This document shows positions 6,960 to 15,251 of a stretch of 21,107 nt of DNA, piece after piece. The DNA is taken from assembly GCA_030628975.1 (NCBI GenBank), contig DAOVPZ010000004.1:1-21107 (forward strand). Reading direction: 5' to 3'. The stretch comes from Candidatus Cloacimonadota bacterium (GTDB lineage Bacteria; Cloacimonadota; Cloacimonadia; JGIOTU-2). Position 1 is the first letter of the stretch; the number at the start of each line of letters is the position of its first letter. A program made the translations under genes and the position numbers. The notes below the pieces were generated by a model, which was not told the DNA's origin, did no database searches, and saw only the letters and a program-made list of their open reading frames with translations.

Positions 6960-7357
6960 TGGAAATCATTATTATCAAATAACATTACTTTTCCATTAAA
7001 TTCTAAGTAATTCTTTAATACCATTTTAGTATAATAAAACATATCTTGAATATATGTATCAACTTATTTTGCTGTTTTAAAAGGATAACCATTTATATAA
7101 ATAATAATTTAGAATTATTAACATCTGTCAATTTTTTTATTATTGAGATATGAATTTAAATAGTTATCAGTTAAGTTTTAGCAAACAATCATATTTCTCT
7201 GAATTCTTCTACTGCATTAATCAATAAAGGTCGAATAGCTTTGAGATAGAAATATTAATTTATAATATCCCAACATTTAATAACCATTTGCTTTTTGAAA
7301 AACTTGACATTATAAATAATCAAAACACGAATTTGTCATCCTGATAGGAGATTGTTT

Positions 7358-7552
7358 ATGAAAAAAGTAAAAACATTTGCCGCTAAGTTAGCTCATGCTA
7401 CTGAAGGAAAAGTAAAAAAAACATGCCCCATATGTAATACTGAAATTAAGGTCATCAAATTAATTCGTAATAGACACAATGATGGAAGATGGGCACCAAA
7501 GCGAGAGCTTGTCAAAATTTGTAAATGCAATGAAAAGGAAATCTTAGCATAA
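7358..7552 (+). CDS. Small zinc-ribbon protein of unknown function (64 residues)
   Basis: I do not recognise a named family. The protein is very basic at both ends and contains CPIC (about residues 23-26) and CKC (about 56-58), together a plausible four-cysteine zinc ribbon, with NRHNDGRWAPKREL between them. ATG 7358 is chosen because AGGAG (7346-7350) is 7 bases upstream; a TTG six bases earlier in frame is too close to that site. The gene stands alone: a long non-coding region precedes it and a hairpin terminator follows. The basic charge and ribbon would suit nucleic-acid or ribosome binding, but that is a guess. Confidence 0.75.
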   Translation: MKKVKTFAAKLAHATEGKVKKTCPICNTEIKVIKLIRNRHNDGRWAPKRELVKICKCNEKEILA

Positions 7553-7589
7553 AATAACTTGTAACAATCCCCACTTATTATAATTTATT

Positions 7590-7622
7590 ATCCTCTTGTC
7601 TATTATTGATGAGAGGATTTTT
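7590..7622 (+). terminator. Intrinsic terminator after the zinc-ribbon gene
   Basis: ATCCTCT (7590-7596) pairs perfectly with AGAGGAT (7612-7618) across a 15-nt loop and is followed by a short run of T (7618-7622). It sits 38 bp after the stop codon of the zinc-ribbon gene and 27 bp before the next start, so it should separate that gene from the operon beginning at 7649. Confidence 0.7.
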
Positions 7623-7648
7623 AAATATTTATATAATTAAGGAGTATT

Positions 7649-8554
7649 ATGAAAAAGTTATTCTGGATTATTTTCTTCTACCTTATATCATTCTCTGTAT
7701 GTAACTCACAATCTAATTCACAAGAAAATGGTTTCAATATTCTGATGGTTGGTAATAGTGCAAGTGCCACAGGAAAAGGTGAGGCTGTCTCAGCAACTTC
7801 TGGAGATGCAACTATTCTCTGGTATAATCCTGCTGCTGTGCAAATAAGTCAATACTCCAATTTTTGTTTCTGCCATAATAGTTATTTATTTGATAATAAA
7901 ATTGAGAATGCTTCTCTGATAATAAAAAGGGGTAATAAAAGTTATGGATTGGGAATTGTTTATCTTAATTATGGTAAGTTAGATAAAACTAATGAGAGTG
8001 GTTCTATCATTGGAGAATATCATCCAATTGATATAGTCATTGCAAGTAACTATGCTATGCGTATCTCCCCTTATTTTTCTTTTGGCTCAAATTTAAAAAT
8101 TGTATATGAAAAAATTGATATAGAATCTTCATGGGGTACTTGCACAGACTTTGGTTTGGTTTATGATTCTTTTATTAAGGGTTTTAATTTTGCCTTTGTT
8201 ATACAAAATATCGGTTTATTTTCTACTAAGATGAAAAATGTAAGAACAGAATTTCCATTATCTTACACAATTGGTACTTGCCATGAATTAAATATCTCAA
8301 AACAGTCAAAATTATCTATTTCATCTGACCTAATAAAATATGAAAACGAGGATATAAAATTAAATTTGGGTTTAGAATATACCTTTGGTGAAGCTATTTA
8401 TACTCGTTTGGGATACAAAGTAAATTATGATGAAGAGGATTTTTCTGCAGGTCTTGGCATTAAAATAAACCATTACAAATTTGATTATTCTTTTACACCA
8501 TTTCAAAGTGAACTTGAGAATGTACATCGTTTTTCAATTTCTTATGATTTTTAA
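7649..8554 (+). CDS. PorV/PorQ family outer-membrane beta-barrel protein
   Basis: The 301-residue protein starts with a signal peptide (charged MKK, hydrophobic stretch to about residue 17, cleavage near CNSQ). The mature N-terminus has the family signature with small residues, GEAVSATSGDATILWYNPAAV (about 42-62), and the rest alternates polar and hydrophobic residues like FadL-type barrel strands, ending in an aromatic FSISYDF as outer-membrane proteins do. In Bacteroidetes PorV shuttles type IX secretion substrates, while related paralogues have unclear tasks. AAGGAG lies 4 bases before the ATG. Only 8 bp separates it from a subtilase with a type IX sorting domain, which supports a role in that export route, though which paralogue it is cannot be told here. 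Confidence 0.82.
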   Translation: MKKLFWIIFFYLISFSVCNSQSNSQENGFNILMVGNSASATGKGEAVSATSGDATILWYNPAAVQISQYSNFCFCHNSYLFDNKIENASLIIKRGNKSYGLGIVYLNYGKLDKTNESGSIIGEYHPIDIVIASNYAMRISPYFSFGSNLKIVYEKIDIESSWGTCTDFGLVYDSFIKGFNFAFVIQNIGLFSTKMKNVRTEFPLSYTIGTCHELNISKQSKLSISSDLIKYENEDIKLNLGLEYTFGEAIYTRLGYKVNYDEEDFSAGLGIKINHYKFDYSFTPFQSELENVHRFSISYDF

Positions 8555-8562
8555 GGAATTAA

Positions 8563-11500
8563 ATGAAGAAGTTAATCTCAATAATTTTTCTTTGCATTTT
8601 TTCATCAACTTTATTGCAAGCTCACCTTGTATCAAATAGAGAAATCATAGTTCGTTTTTCTCAAAAGGCTGAATCAAAAAATTTATTAACAGGAATATCA
8701 GTTTTTGATAATACTCTCGTAAAATATAATGTAAAAAAAATAACACCAATTCTTGAAAGCAAAGCGTTTTATATATATCATATTTTATGTGAGAAAGAAA
8801 TTGATTTTGAAGAATTTGAAGATTTAACTAATACCAAATCTGAAATCATATATACCCAACCAAATTATATTAATAAGATGTTATCTATAACACCAAATGA
8901 TCCAAGATTTTATGACCAATGGGGATTAGAAGCTATAAAAGCTAATAAAGCCTGGGAAATAGAAAAAGGCAATGAGCAAGTTACTATTGGTATAATTGAC
9001 TCTGGTATTGATTATAATCATCCTGATTTGATAAACAATATATGGATAAATCTTAACGAAATTCCTGATAATGGAATTGATGATGATGGCAATGGTTTTG
9101 TTGATGACTGGCAGGGTTGGGATTTCACCGATACTGAAATATTAGACGCACTTGGAGATTGTAGAGAAAGAGATAATGACCCAATGGATGACCTTGGACA
9201 TGGAACTCATTGTGCAGGTATTATGGGAGCCCAGACTAATAATAATATAGGAATTGCAGGAGTCTCCTGGTTTTGCAAACTAATGAATATTCGTGCTGGA
9301 TTTCGCACAACTGCAACTGCCGGTGGTTATCTTGAAGACGATGATGTATCTTCTGCAATAATCTATGCTGCTGATAATGGCGCTCAGATTATATCTATTA
9401 GCTGGGGTGATACACAATTAGCACCTGTAATTCGAGATGCATGCCAATATGCTTTTAGTATGGGTGTCGCAATTATAGCATCTGCTGGAAACGAAGCCGG
9501 TGTTGGATTATTGTATCCTGCTGCATTTAATAATACAATATCGGTTACTGCTGTTAATGAAGACCTTTCGTTATGTTCCTTTTCAAGTTATGGAGAAGGA
9601 ATTGACCTTTGTGCTCCCGGAATTAAAATTCTTAGTACTTATTTAAATAATGATTACAGAGAAGAAAGTGGAACATCATTTTCTGCTCCTTTCGTAGCTG
9701 GAGCAGTAGCACTTCTTCTATCACAAAATCCATTACTAACTAATACTGAGATTTATAATTTACTTTATAATTCATGTGATGACCTTGGAGACAAAGGGTA
9801 TGATAATCAGTTCGGTTATGGAATTATAAATATAGAAAAACTCCTCATTAATTCAACAATTGGCAACCAACCTGAATCAAAAATATTCTTTCCAAAATAT
9901 GACGATGGATTCTCTCAAAATTTTCCAATTGTTGGAACCACTTACTGCCCAGACTTCTTCTGCTATTCTTTAACTTTTACCGATAAGCAAAATCCGGAGG
10001 AAAACGATTGGCTGGATATACTTACTCATAATCCAGAACCAACTTACTATAATAATATTGTTATTAATGATACATTAGCAATATCTAATACTTCTGGTCT
10101 TTTAGATACAACCTATTATTTTCGTTTAACTGTAAAAGATATTTATGGAAATAACTTCATAGATATAATAAAAATCAATATAGATAAATCTCCTCCCGAG
10201 TTTATTGAAAATACTACCTCAGTTAGTAACCGTTATAATTTTGATAAAGAGAACTACTATATTTTAACAATTACTGATGAACCTGTTAAGTTTAAAGGTA
10301 CATGTTTTTCCTCTGAGATTGATAGTTTTTCAATTATTGAAAATAAATTTTCACAAGTTGCCTCACTTAAACTACCTGAAAATTTACCTGATACTCAACT
10401 TTCATTTTTTATTGAAATTACAAACAAATCTGGTAAGGTCAATTCAACTGAAGTCTTTCCTGATTCAATACATATAGATAATTCGACAATTGCTACAAGT
10501 GGTTTTGAAAAGTATTTTGAATATCCAAATGCAGGTTATTTGTGCCCAAATAATTACGATATAAATAATAATGGGAAAAAAGAATTAGTATTTATGGAAT
10601 TTCCTGAACAAGGAACTTATGGTAATGTAAGATTTTGTGAAGCGACTGATGATACTTTAGAAATAGTATATACTATGACCGAAAAATTCCTGCCATGGAG
10701 TATTGGCGATAGTAATGGAGATGGGAAATATGAAATCTTAGCTAATATTGCGGATTCTATGCTTGTTTTTGAGTCACCTGATTCATTCTCCTATCCAAGT
10801 TTTTTTGTTGATGCTATAAACAATTGCTATTGTGGCGTTTTTTATGATTTAAACAATGATGGAAAAGACGAACTTATCATACGATCTTCAAGTATTGAAG
10901 GTATAGTATCACATTACGATATATATATTCGTGAAGGTAGTGAATTTGTATATAGAGAACCATGGATAGGTAACAACACCCCAACCCATTCTAAAAACGA
11001 ACTCTCTCCACATATTCAGTTTGGTAATTTAGATGGTGATGACTATCTGGATATCCTAATTTCTGACATTGATGGTGATATTATGATCTACGAAGTTAAA
11101 AATCACAATTTAGATACTATTATACTTGTAGATACTTTATCCATTCCAATTTTCAATGCCTACTATTCCGGTATCGGTGATTTTGATGGAGATGATAAAA
11201 ATGAGTTTATTGTAGGTGGTTATAATGAAGATATAATGAACCCAGGTAATCAGCTCTGGTTTTATGCTGTTTTTGGGGCTACAGGTGATGACCAATATGA
11301 AATGATAGATTATACGGAAATTTCAGGTGTATCCTCAAAGAATGGACTTTGTGTGGCAGATTTAGATAATGATTGTACTGATGAAATTATTATCGCAGCT
11401 TCACCTGATATTTACATTTATAAATTAATAGATGAAGAATTAATACCAGTCTGGGTTGGTAATACTTATCGTTCTTTTTATCCAGTTTCTTTAGACATAG

Positions 11501-12750
11501 ATGGTGATGGTATAACAGAAGTTGCTTTCAATCAATATGATGATAAAGATTCCCTCCGTTTAGTTCTTTATCACTATCCAGAGGAAATGAAAGAACCAGC
11601 TCCACAAAACTTTAGAGCAATACCTCTCAATAAAAGTTCAGTAAGTTTAAGCTGGCGTTTAATAACTGATATAGATTCTTTCAAAATCCATCGTACTTCA
11701 TCATTTGATTCATTATCATTTTCGTTTGATAATATAATCAATACTTATATTGATACAAGTGTGCTTGCAGATAGTTTTTATTATTATGAAGCTTCAACTA
11801 TAAAAAATGGAATTGAGAGCTATAAAACATTTAAAAAGTTAGCTGTTCCAACTGATCCACCAACACTTGATTCTTTAAAAATGATCTCTCTTAACTCATT
11901 ACAACTTGATTTTGATAAACACTTAAACAACTCTTGTCTTAATCTAACAAATTATGAAGTTATTAATTTTGGATATCCAGAATCTGCAATTTCATATCAA
12001 AGTGGAGAAAGAATTCTATTGACTTTTAATAATTTATTCAGCAAAGACAACTCTCCATATATAATAAAAATCGAAAACCTTGAAGGTCTTTATCATACAC
12101 CTATGTCAGATACAATTACTACATTTATTTTTGAAGAAGATGTTGTTAGACCATATATTGAAGAATGTACATATCTAACTAAAAAGGAAATACAAATTAC
12201 ATTCAGCGAAAGCATAAAAGAATCTTCTGCATTAAACAAAAACAATTATGAATTGATTTTTCCTGATGATATTGAAGGATATGAAATTACTAATCTTACT
12301 TATGATGATAACAATGTTATTATTAAACTTTCAAAACCATTGAAACCAACAGCTAAGTCATATTTCATAAAAGTCTACAATATCGAAGATTTGGCAGGGA
12401 ATATAATTCTACCTGGAAAAAATTTCATAAAAATCTCCTTGCTAATTACAAACCTTGATAATGTTCAATTGTTTCCCAATCCATTCAAGTATAAAGAACC
12501 CAAACATATAGAAAAGGGTTGCATTACTTTTCAGAACCTACCCACCTCTGGTAAAGTTGATATTCATATATATAATTTTGCAGGAGAACATGTTAAAAAA
12601 ATCTCTATTCCCCAGCTTTCAGAAGGCTATAACACTGCAGAATGGAATCTTCGCAACTCCTCAGAAAAAAAAGTTGCATCTGGAATATATTTTTATTTGA
12701 TAAAATATTCTAATATATATAAAAAAGGTAAAATTGCTATACTCAGATAA
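8563..12750 (+). CDS. Secreted S8 subtilisin-like protease with FG-GAP/VCBS-type repeats and type IX sorting domain
   Basis: This 1395-residue secreted protein has a signal peptide (1 to about 20), a propeptide-like region, then a peptidase S8 domain from about 118 to 420. The triad is complete: Asp146 in GIIDSGIDYNHPDL, His213 in GHGTHCAGI and Ser372 in SGTSFSAPFVAG, with oxyanion Asn310 in SAGNE. Around 170-182 an Asp-rich DDDGNGFVDD loop could bind calcium. From about 665 to 990 come FG-GAP/VCBS-like repeats (NNNGKKEL, DSNGDGKYE, DLNNDGKDE, NLDGDDYLD, DFDGDDKNE, DLDNDCTDE, DIDGDGITE) that suggest a beta-propeller. A fibronectin-III-like segment follows near 1010 and Ig-like segments after it. 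The last 90 residues (LFPNP...AGEHVKK...ASGIYFYLI...KGKIAIL) form a T9SS type A sorting domain. AAGGA at the previous stop is the ribosome site. Confidence 0.93.
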   Translation: MKKLISIIFLCIFSSTLLQAHLVSNREIIVRFSQKAESKNLLTGISVFDNTLVKYNVKKITPILESKAFYIYHILCEKEIDFEEFEDLTNTKSEIIYTQPNYINKMLSITPNDPRFYDQWGLEAIKANKAWEIEKGNEQVTIGIIDSGIDYNHPDLINNIWINLNEIPDNGIDDDGNGFVDDWQGWDFTDTEILDALGDCRERDNDPMDDLGHGTHCAGIMGAQTNNNIGIAGVSWFCKLMNIRAGFRTTATAGGYLEDDDVSSAIIYAADNGAQIISISWGDTQLAPVIRDACQYAFSMGVAIIASAGNEAGVGLLYPAAFNNTISVTAVNEDLSLCSFSSYGEGIDLCAPGIKILSTYLNNDYREESGTSFSAPFVAGAVALLLSQNPLLTNTEIYNLLYNSCDDLGDKGYDNQFGYGIINIEKLLINSTIGNQPESKIFFPKYDDGFSQNFPIVGTTYCPDFFCYSLTFTDKQNPEENDWLDILTHNPEPTYYNNIVINDTLAISNTSGLLDTTYYFRLTVKDIYGNNFIDIIKINIDKSPPEFIENTTSVSNRYNFDKENYYILTITDEPVKFKGTCFSSEIDSFSIIENKFSQVASLKLPENLPDTQLSFFIEITNKSGKVNSTEVFPDSIHIDNSTIATSGFEKYFEYPNAGYLCPNNYDINNNGKKELVFMEFPEQGTYGNVRFCEATDDTLEIVYTMTEKFLPWSIGDSNGDGKYEILANIADSMLVFESPDSFSYPSFFVDAINNCYCGVFYDLNNDGKDELIIRSSSIEGIVSHYDIYIREGSEFVYREPWIGNNTPTHSKNELSPHIQFGNLDGDDYLDILISDIDGDIMIYEVKNHNLDTIILVDTLSIPIFNAYYSGIGDFDGDDKNEFIVGGYNEDIMNPGNQLWFYAVFGATGDDQYEMIDYTEISGVSSKNGLCVADLDNDCTDEIIIAASPDIYIYKLIDEELIPVWVGNTYRSFYPVSLDIDGDGITEVAFNQYDDKDSLRLVLYHYPEEMKEPAPQNFRAIPLNKSSVSLSWRLITDIDSFKIHRTSSFDSLSFSFDNIINTYIDTSVLADSFYYYEASTIKNGIESYKTFKKLAVPTDPPTLDSLKMISLNSLQLDFDKHLNNSCLNLTNYEVINFGYPESAISYQSGERILLTFNNLFSKDNSPYIIKIENLEGLYHTPMSDTITTFIFEEDVVRPYIEECTYLTKKEIQITFSESIKESSALNKNNYELIFPDDIEGYEITNLTYDDNNVIIKLSKPLKPTAKSYFIKVYNIEDLAGNIILPGKNFIKISLLITNLDNVQLFPNPFKYKEPKHIEKGCITFQNLPTSGKVDIHIYNFAGEHVKKISIPQLSEGYNTAEWNLRNSSEKKVASGIYFYLIKYSNIYKKGKIAILR

Positions 12751-12764
12751 GAAAGTGAATAATT

Positions 12765-13580
12765 ATGATATCTTATGACTGGCATCAAAGATTAAAAAAG
12801 GATTGTATTGATTTTTTGAATAATAAAATTCCATATAAGGATTACGATTTTGAAATCATTTATAACGCATATCCAGAACGCGTTAATGGAGAAATTCCTC
12901 AATATGTAACAACATTTGTTGCAAAAGAATTAGCAAAGAAAATTGCTCGAAAACCAGACCAATTTTTAAATTTCCTTGAATTTATACAAAAAAATAAAGG
13001 TGTTGTTGGCAAGAAAATCTTCAATATAGTTATACAAAAAGTTGCACTCAGAAATCCGGGAAAATATGATCAAATGCTTAATGATTTAATAATAGAAACT
13101 GAAGATGAAAATAGCTTGAAAAAGATATTTGACAATATTATCTTTCCCCTATTGAAAAGATACCCTGAAAAATATATTGATAAACTCATTGAATGGCTTA
13201 GACATCATGCTAATAAATATATGATTGAAAATATATTTAAATCACTTAGCAATTACATTAAAACCAACAAAGAAAAAACAAGAGAGATTTTTGAAAATTG
13301 TGAATCCTTTTGGAATTCAGATAATCAATATATCCGCAGTGGGAATATCAAAATATTAAAAAGGATTTTCAAAGTCAATCCTGAATTATATCGAGAGATT
13401 TATAGTAGTTATCAATCAACATACAATCCAAATTTTATTGAAATTTTAGCTTCTGCTGTGAGTGAAGATTCAAAAATTATTAGACAGCTTATTGAGAGAT
13501 GGAACAAAAGTGGTAATATTAGAATAAAGAAAGCAGCAGCAATAGCAAAGAAAAATATTGCTAAAATTAAGAAAAAATAA
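12765..13580 (+). CDS. Alpha-helical repeat-like protein of unknown function
   Basis: I do not recognise this 271-residue protein. It is soluble, lysine-rich and predicted almost entirely helical. Pieces such as YPEKYIDKLIEWLRHHANKY, NQYIRSGNIKILKRIFKVNP and NPNFIEILASAVSEDSKIIRQLIERW repeat at spacings of roughly 35-45 residues, reminiscent of HEAT/ARM solenoids or DNA-alkylation-repeat proteins. No catalytic motif, signal peptide or membrane segment is seen. The start is 14 bp after the subtilase, and its TAA overlaps the greA ATG by one base (TAATG), implying translational coupling with greA. A cytosolic scaffold or nucleic-acid-associated role is possible but not shown. Confidence 0.72.
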   Translation: MISYDWHQRLKKDCIDFLNNKIPYKDYDFEIIYNAYPERVNGEIPQYVTTFVAKELAKKIARKPDQFLNFLEFIQKNKGVVGKKIFNIVIQKVALRNPGKYDQMLNDLIIETEDENSLKKIFDNIIFPLLKRYPEKYIDKLIEWLRHHANKYMIENIFKSLSNYIKTNKEKTREIFENCESFWNSDNQYIRSGNIKILKRIFKVNPELYREIYSSYQSTYNPNFIEILASAVSEDSKIIRQLIERWNKSGNIRIKKAAAIAKKNIAKIKKK

Positions 13581-14089
13581 TGGCTCAAGAATATATCTCA
13601 AAACAAGGGCTTGAAAAATTAAGGTCCAAATTACAACATTTAATCCAGATTGAACGACCTGATATAATAAAACAAATAGCAATTGCTCGACAATTTGGCG
13701 ATTTAAGTGAGAATGCTGAGTACCATGCAGCTAAAGAAAAACAACGGTTCATTGAAGCTGAAATTTCAAAACTTCAATATAAAGTTTCAATCCTGAAAAT
13801 TATTAATCCAGATATAATTAACAAAAACGAAGTTAGATTCGGTGCTGAAGTTGAATTGCTTTACTTAAATAAAAACAAAAATGTTACTTATAAAATTGTT
13901 GGTGAAGATGAAACAGGAAAAGAAAATAATATTAGCCCCGTTAGAGATAAATCTCTAAACGGGGTTAGAAAAATCTCCTGTAATTCACCAATAGCAAAAG
14001 CATTATTAGGAAAAAAAGTTAATGAAGAAGTTAATGCAAAGGCACCAGTAGGCATTATAAAGTATAAAATAATCAGTATAAAATATTAG
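13580..14089 (+). CDS. greA: Transcription elongation factor GreA, with an 11-residue palindrome-encoded insertion
   Basis: GreA enters the RNA polymerase secondary channel and stimulates cleavage of backtracked transcripts. The N-terminal coiled coil carries the acidic tip DLSENAEYHAAKE (Asp41 and Glu44), and the C-terminal FKBP-like domain has the NSPIAKALLGKKV block. The protein is 169 residues, 11 more than the usual 158. The surplus, residues 119-129 (SPVRDKSLNGV), is encoded by a hairpin sequence at 13932-13964. Removing it gives a normal GEDETGKENNIRKISCNSPIA stretch. Since the frame and every conserved element are kept, the protein is probably functional with an extended loop. The ATG overlaps the previous stop. 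Confidence 0.95.
   Translation: MAQEYISKQGLEKLRSKLQHLIQIERPDIIKQIAIARQFGDLSENAEYHAAKEKQRFIEAEISKLQYKVSILKIINPDIINKNEVRFGAEVELLYLNKNKNVTYKIVGEDETGKENNISPVRDKSLNGVRKISCNSPIAKALLGKKVNEEVNAKAPVGIIKYKIISIKY
13932..13968. repeat. Palindromic element inserted in frame in greA, flanked by TTAG direct repeats
   Basis: CCCCGTTAGAGAT (13936-13948) pairs with ATCTCTAAACGGGG (13951-13964) with a 2-nt loop and one bulged base. TTAG occurs immediately before (13932-13935) and after (13965-13968), as a target-site duplication would. Palindrome (29 nt) plus one TTAG (4 nt) equals 33 nt, exactly 11 codons, the same as the excess length of this GreA. Confidence 0.82.
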
Positions 14090-14099
14090 GTGAAGAAAA

Positions 14100-15221
14100 A
14101 TGAGCAAATATAGAATAGCGTGGCTTCCGGGTGATGGTGTTGGTAATGATGTTATGGAAGCAGGAAAAATTATTCTTGATAAAATCAAATTGGATGCCGA
14201 GTATATACCTGGTGATGTTGGATGGGAATTCTGGTGTAAAGAAGGTGATCCTTTGCCAGACCGAACAATTAAAATGTTAAGAACCGTTGATTGTGCTTTA
14301 TTTGGTGCAATCACTTCAAAGCCAAAAGAAGAAGCAGCAAAAGAATTAATTCCTGAATTACATAATAAGGGATATATATATTCAAGCCCTATCGTCCGTC
14401 TTAGACAAATATTTGATCTTTATATAAATCAGAGACCTTGTAAAGCCTACCCAGGAAATCCATTAATTTATAGAGAAGATATTAACCTAATTGTTTTCAG
14501 AGAAAATACTGAAGGTCTTTATTCAGGCATTGAATATCATCCTGTCCCAGATGAAGTATATCAATCTTTGATAAAAACTCACCCAAAAATGAAAAAATTT
14601 AGTTGTGTAAACCAGAATGATCTGGCGATATCATGTAGAATCTTTTCTCGACAAGCATGCAAAAGAATTGTTAAGGCTGCATTCAAATATGCTAACGAAC
14701 ATAACTTTAATTCTGTAACAGTAATTGAAAAACCAAATGTAATAAGAGAAACAAGTGGTTTAATGCTAAGAGAAGCAAGAAAAATTGCAAAAGAATATCC
14801 ACATATTCAGTTGTGGGAAGTAAATGTCGATGCAATGGCAATGTGGCTTATAAAAAATCCCCAGACATATTCCGTGCTTGTTACATCAAATATGTTTGGA
14901 GATATTATCTCAGATCTCTGCGCACAATTAGTGGGTGGTTTAGGATTTGCTTCAAGTGGAAATATTGGTGATGATTTTGCTCTTTTCGAACCAACTCACG
15001 GTAGTGCCCCTAAATATGCTGGACAATATAAAGTGAACCCAACAGCAATGATCTTAAGCATAAAAATGATGTTAGACTTTTTAGAAGAAAAAGAATTGGC
15101 TAACAAGCTGGAATCTGCAATAGCAGAAACCATTCAAGAAGGAAAAGTAAGAACTTATGATATGGGTGGAAATTCTTCCACTCTGGAAATGGCAGAGGCT
15201 ATTGCTTCAAAAATTTCATAA
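14100..15221 (+). CDS. Isocitrate/isopropylmalate dehydrogenase family, probably an isocitrate-type enzyme
   Basis: This 373-residue beta-decarboxylating dehydrogenase has GDGVGNDV at the N-terminus, substrate arginines in VRLRQIFDLYINQRP (100-112), FRENTEGLYSGIE (133-145), a lysine in EKPNVIRETSG (Lys211), metal-binding Asp244, Asp268 and Asp272 (VDAMAMWL, NMFGDIISD), and THGSAPKYAGQYKVNPTA (299-316). Lys305 and Tyr306 match the pair that recognises the NADP phosphate in E. coli isocitrate dehydrogenase; NAD enzymes usually have Asp-Ile there. It is shorter than E. coli Icd. The start has GGTGAAG upstream and is 10 bp after greA. Isocitrate is my favoured substrate, but isopropylmalate, homoisocitrate or tartrate cannot be excluded from sequence reading. 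Confidence 0.85.
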   Translation: MSKYRIAWLPGDGVGNDVMEAGKIILDKIKLDAEYIPGDVGWEFWCKEGDPLPDRTIKMLRTVDCALFGAITSKPKEEAAKELIPELHNKGYIYSSPIVRLRQIFDLYINQRPCKAYPGNPLIYREDINLIVFRENTEGLYSGIEYHPVPDEVYQSLIKTHPKMKKFSCVNQNDLAISCRIFSRQACKRIVKAAFKYANEHNFNSVTVIEKPNVIRETSGLMLREARKIAKEYPHIQLWEVNVDAMAMWLIKNPQTYSVLVTSNMFGDIISDLCAQLVGGLGFASSGNIGDDFALFEPTHGSAPKYAGQYKVNPTAMILSIKMMLDFLEEKELANKLESAIAETIQEGKVRTYDMGGNSSTLEMAEAIASKIS

Positions 15222-15251
15222 AAAGTTAATATATCAATAAAAGGAGACCCA

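Larger units (their letters stand above)
6780..7357. other. Non-coding interval of about 580 bp with GC-rich hairpins then AT-rich DNA
   Basis: This divergent region separates malQ (minus) from the zinc-ribbon gene (plus), so both promoters should be here. The first 180 bp hold two strong hairpins (annotated separately). Bases 6980-7340 are very AT-rich with no ORF that looks like a protein. Apparent ORFs across 6668-6982 on both strands are shadows of malQ and the hairpins. A TTGACA at 7304-7309 is promoter-like but has no well-placed -10 element. Confidence 0.6.

Noticed and set aside
6668..6982. ORFs on both strands across the malQ 5' end and the hairpin region
   Set aside because: They overlap malQ antisense and the palindromes, and show no protein-like pattern.
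7304..7335. TTGACA promoter candidate before the zinc-ribbon gene
   Set aside because: No -10 box at 16-18 bp; TATAAA at 7311 is only 1 base away. Bacteroidetes-type TAnnTTTG is not convincing either.
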